Origin: JBCDCU01 sp039180865
GTDB lineage: Bacteria; Pseudomonadota; Alphaproteobacteria; Rhizobiales; JACESI01
Length of the DNA stretch: 32,612 nucleotides
Assembly: GCA_039180865.1 (NCBI GenBank)
Contig: JBCDCZ010000013.1
Location: forward strand, 1 to 32,612
Direction of reading: 5' to 3'
Part shown: piece after piece, positions 32,304-32,612 of the stretch
Layout of the letters: each line of letters starts with the position of its first letter
Position numbering within the stretch: position 1 is the stretch's first letter
Translations under genes and position numbers: made by a program
Notes under the pieces: generated by a model
What the model saw: the letters and a program-made list of their open reading frames with translations, nothing else
Told to the model about the DNA's origin: nothing
Database searches by the model: none

Positions 32304-32612
32304 ATGTCAGAAGTCCTGAATTCACTGGAAGATCTCGGCGCTGCAACAGGTGCTGCCGACGCAGGCGAAGCAACCGAGGCGCAAGCACCGGTTTACGTCC
32401 AGAAACTTGATCCGCATGGCCGCGCCTACGCGACCGGCAAACGTAAAGACGCTGTCGCACGTGTATGGGTGAAGCCGGGCGCCGGTAAAATCGTCGTCAA
32501 CGGTAAGGACATGACTGCGTATTTCGCCCGTCCAGTCCTTCAGCTCATCATCAATCAGCCGCTCGAACTTGTCGATCGCAAAACTCAGTATGACATCATG
32601 GCAACGGTCTCA
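32304..32612 (+). CDS. rpsI: 30S ribosomal protein S9 (N-terminal part)
   Basis: The first 103 codons of S9 run to the right edge. A variable Ala/Glu-rich N-terminal extension of about 28 residues, common in alphaproteobacteria, precedes the conserved core. The core shows ATGKRKDAVARVWVKPGAGKI, then VNGKDMTAYFARPVLQ. The basic C-terminal tail that reaches the tRNA P site lies beyond the window. The ATG is two bases after the rplM stop. The frame is intact as far as visible. Confidence 0.96.
   Translation, partial: MSEVLNSLEDLGAATGAADAGEATEAQAPVYVQKLDPHGRAYATGKRKDAVARVWVKPGAGKIVVNGKDMTAYFARPVLQLIINQPLELVDRKTQYDIMATVS

Overview
The window looks like chromosome of an alphaproteobacterium, most likely Hyphomicrobiales (Rhizobiales). 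The evidence is gene content and order: alaC-hom-glpX-recJ on one strand, rplM-rpsI next to an enoyl-CoA hydratase-like gene and a PaaI-type thioesterase, a class I PHA synthase, and a Liv-type ABC system. This assignment is inference; no rRNA or other marker settles the genus. I saw no tRNA, rRNA, CRISPR array, insertion sequence or phage gene.

Region 1 (1-4034, minus strand) is a branched-chain amino acid-type ABC operon in the order livK, livG, livF, livH (livH runs off the left edge). A strong hairpin-terminator between livK and livG probably sets a high ratio of binding protein to transporter. A UPF0173 metallo-hydrolase lies just upstream on the same strand.

Region 2 (4168-13648, plus strand) is the accessory part. 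It holds an XRE-cupin regulator with a candidate operator, a DMGDH/SarDH-like flavoenzyme fused to a GcvT-like module, an FMN split-barrel protein, a second flavoenzyme-GcvT gene, an MttB-superfamily methyltransferase without pyrrolysine, an exported cupin and an MFS transporter. The first genes overlap or lie close together. The second flavoenzyme gene has a single in-frame TAA at codon 260, with the frame open on both sides. The set reads as a catabolic module for an N-methylated compound (betaine type), in which methyl groups pass to tetrahydrofolate. The substrate is not known, and no corrinoid protein is present in the window.

Region 3 (13667-20354) holds a carboxymuconolactone decarboxylase-family gene overlapping the end of a WaaE-like glycosyltransferase gene, with a second glycosyltransferase upstream (all minus). 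These are followed by an omega-amino acid:pyruvate-type aminotransferase, a LysR regulator transcribed divergently from an acyl-CoA dehydrogenase, and an SDR. Several dyads sit in the leaders of these genes. The acyl-CoA dehydrogenase lacks a Glu at both usual catalytic-base positions.

Region 4 (20359-26407, minus strand) is housekeeping: alaC, hom, glpX and recJ in one probable operon, plus a small lipoprotein. Region 5 (26459-32612) holds phaC, a pirin, a DUF6653-type membrane protein, an ECHDC3-like crotonase-fold protein that lacks both catalytic Glu residues, a hotdog thioesterase with a clear terminator, and the rplM-rpsI ribosomal operon (rpsI cut by the right edge).
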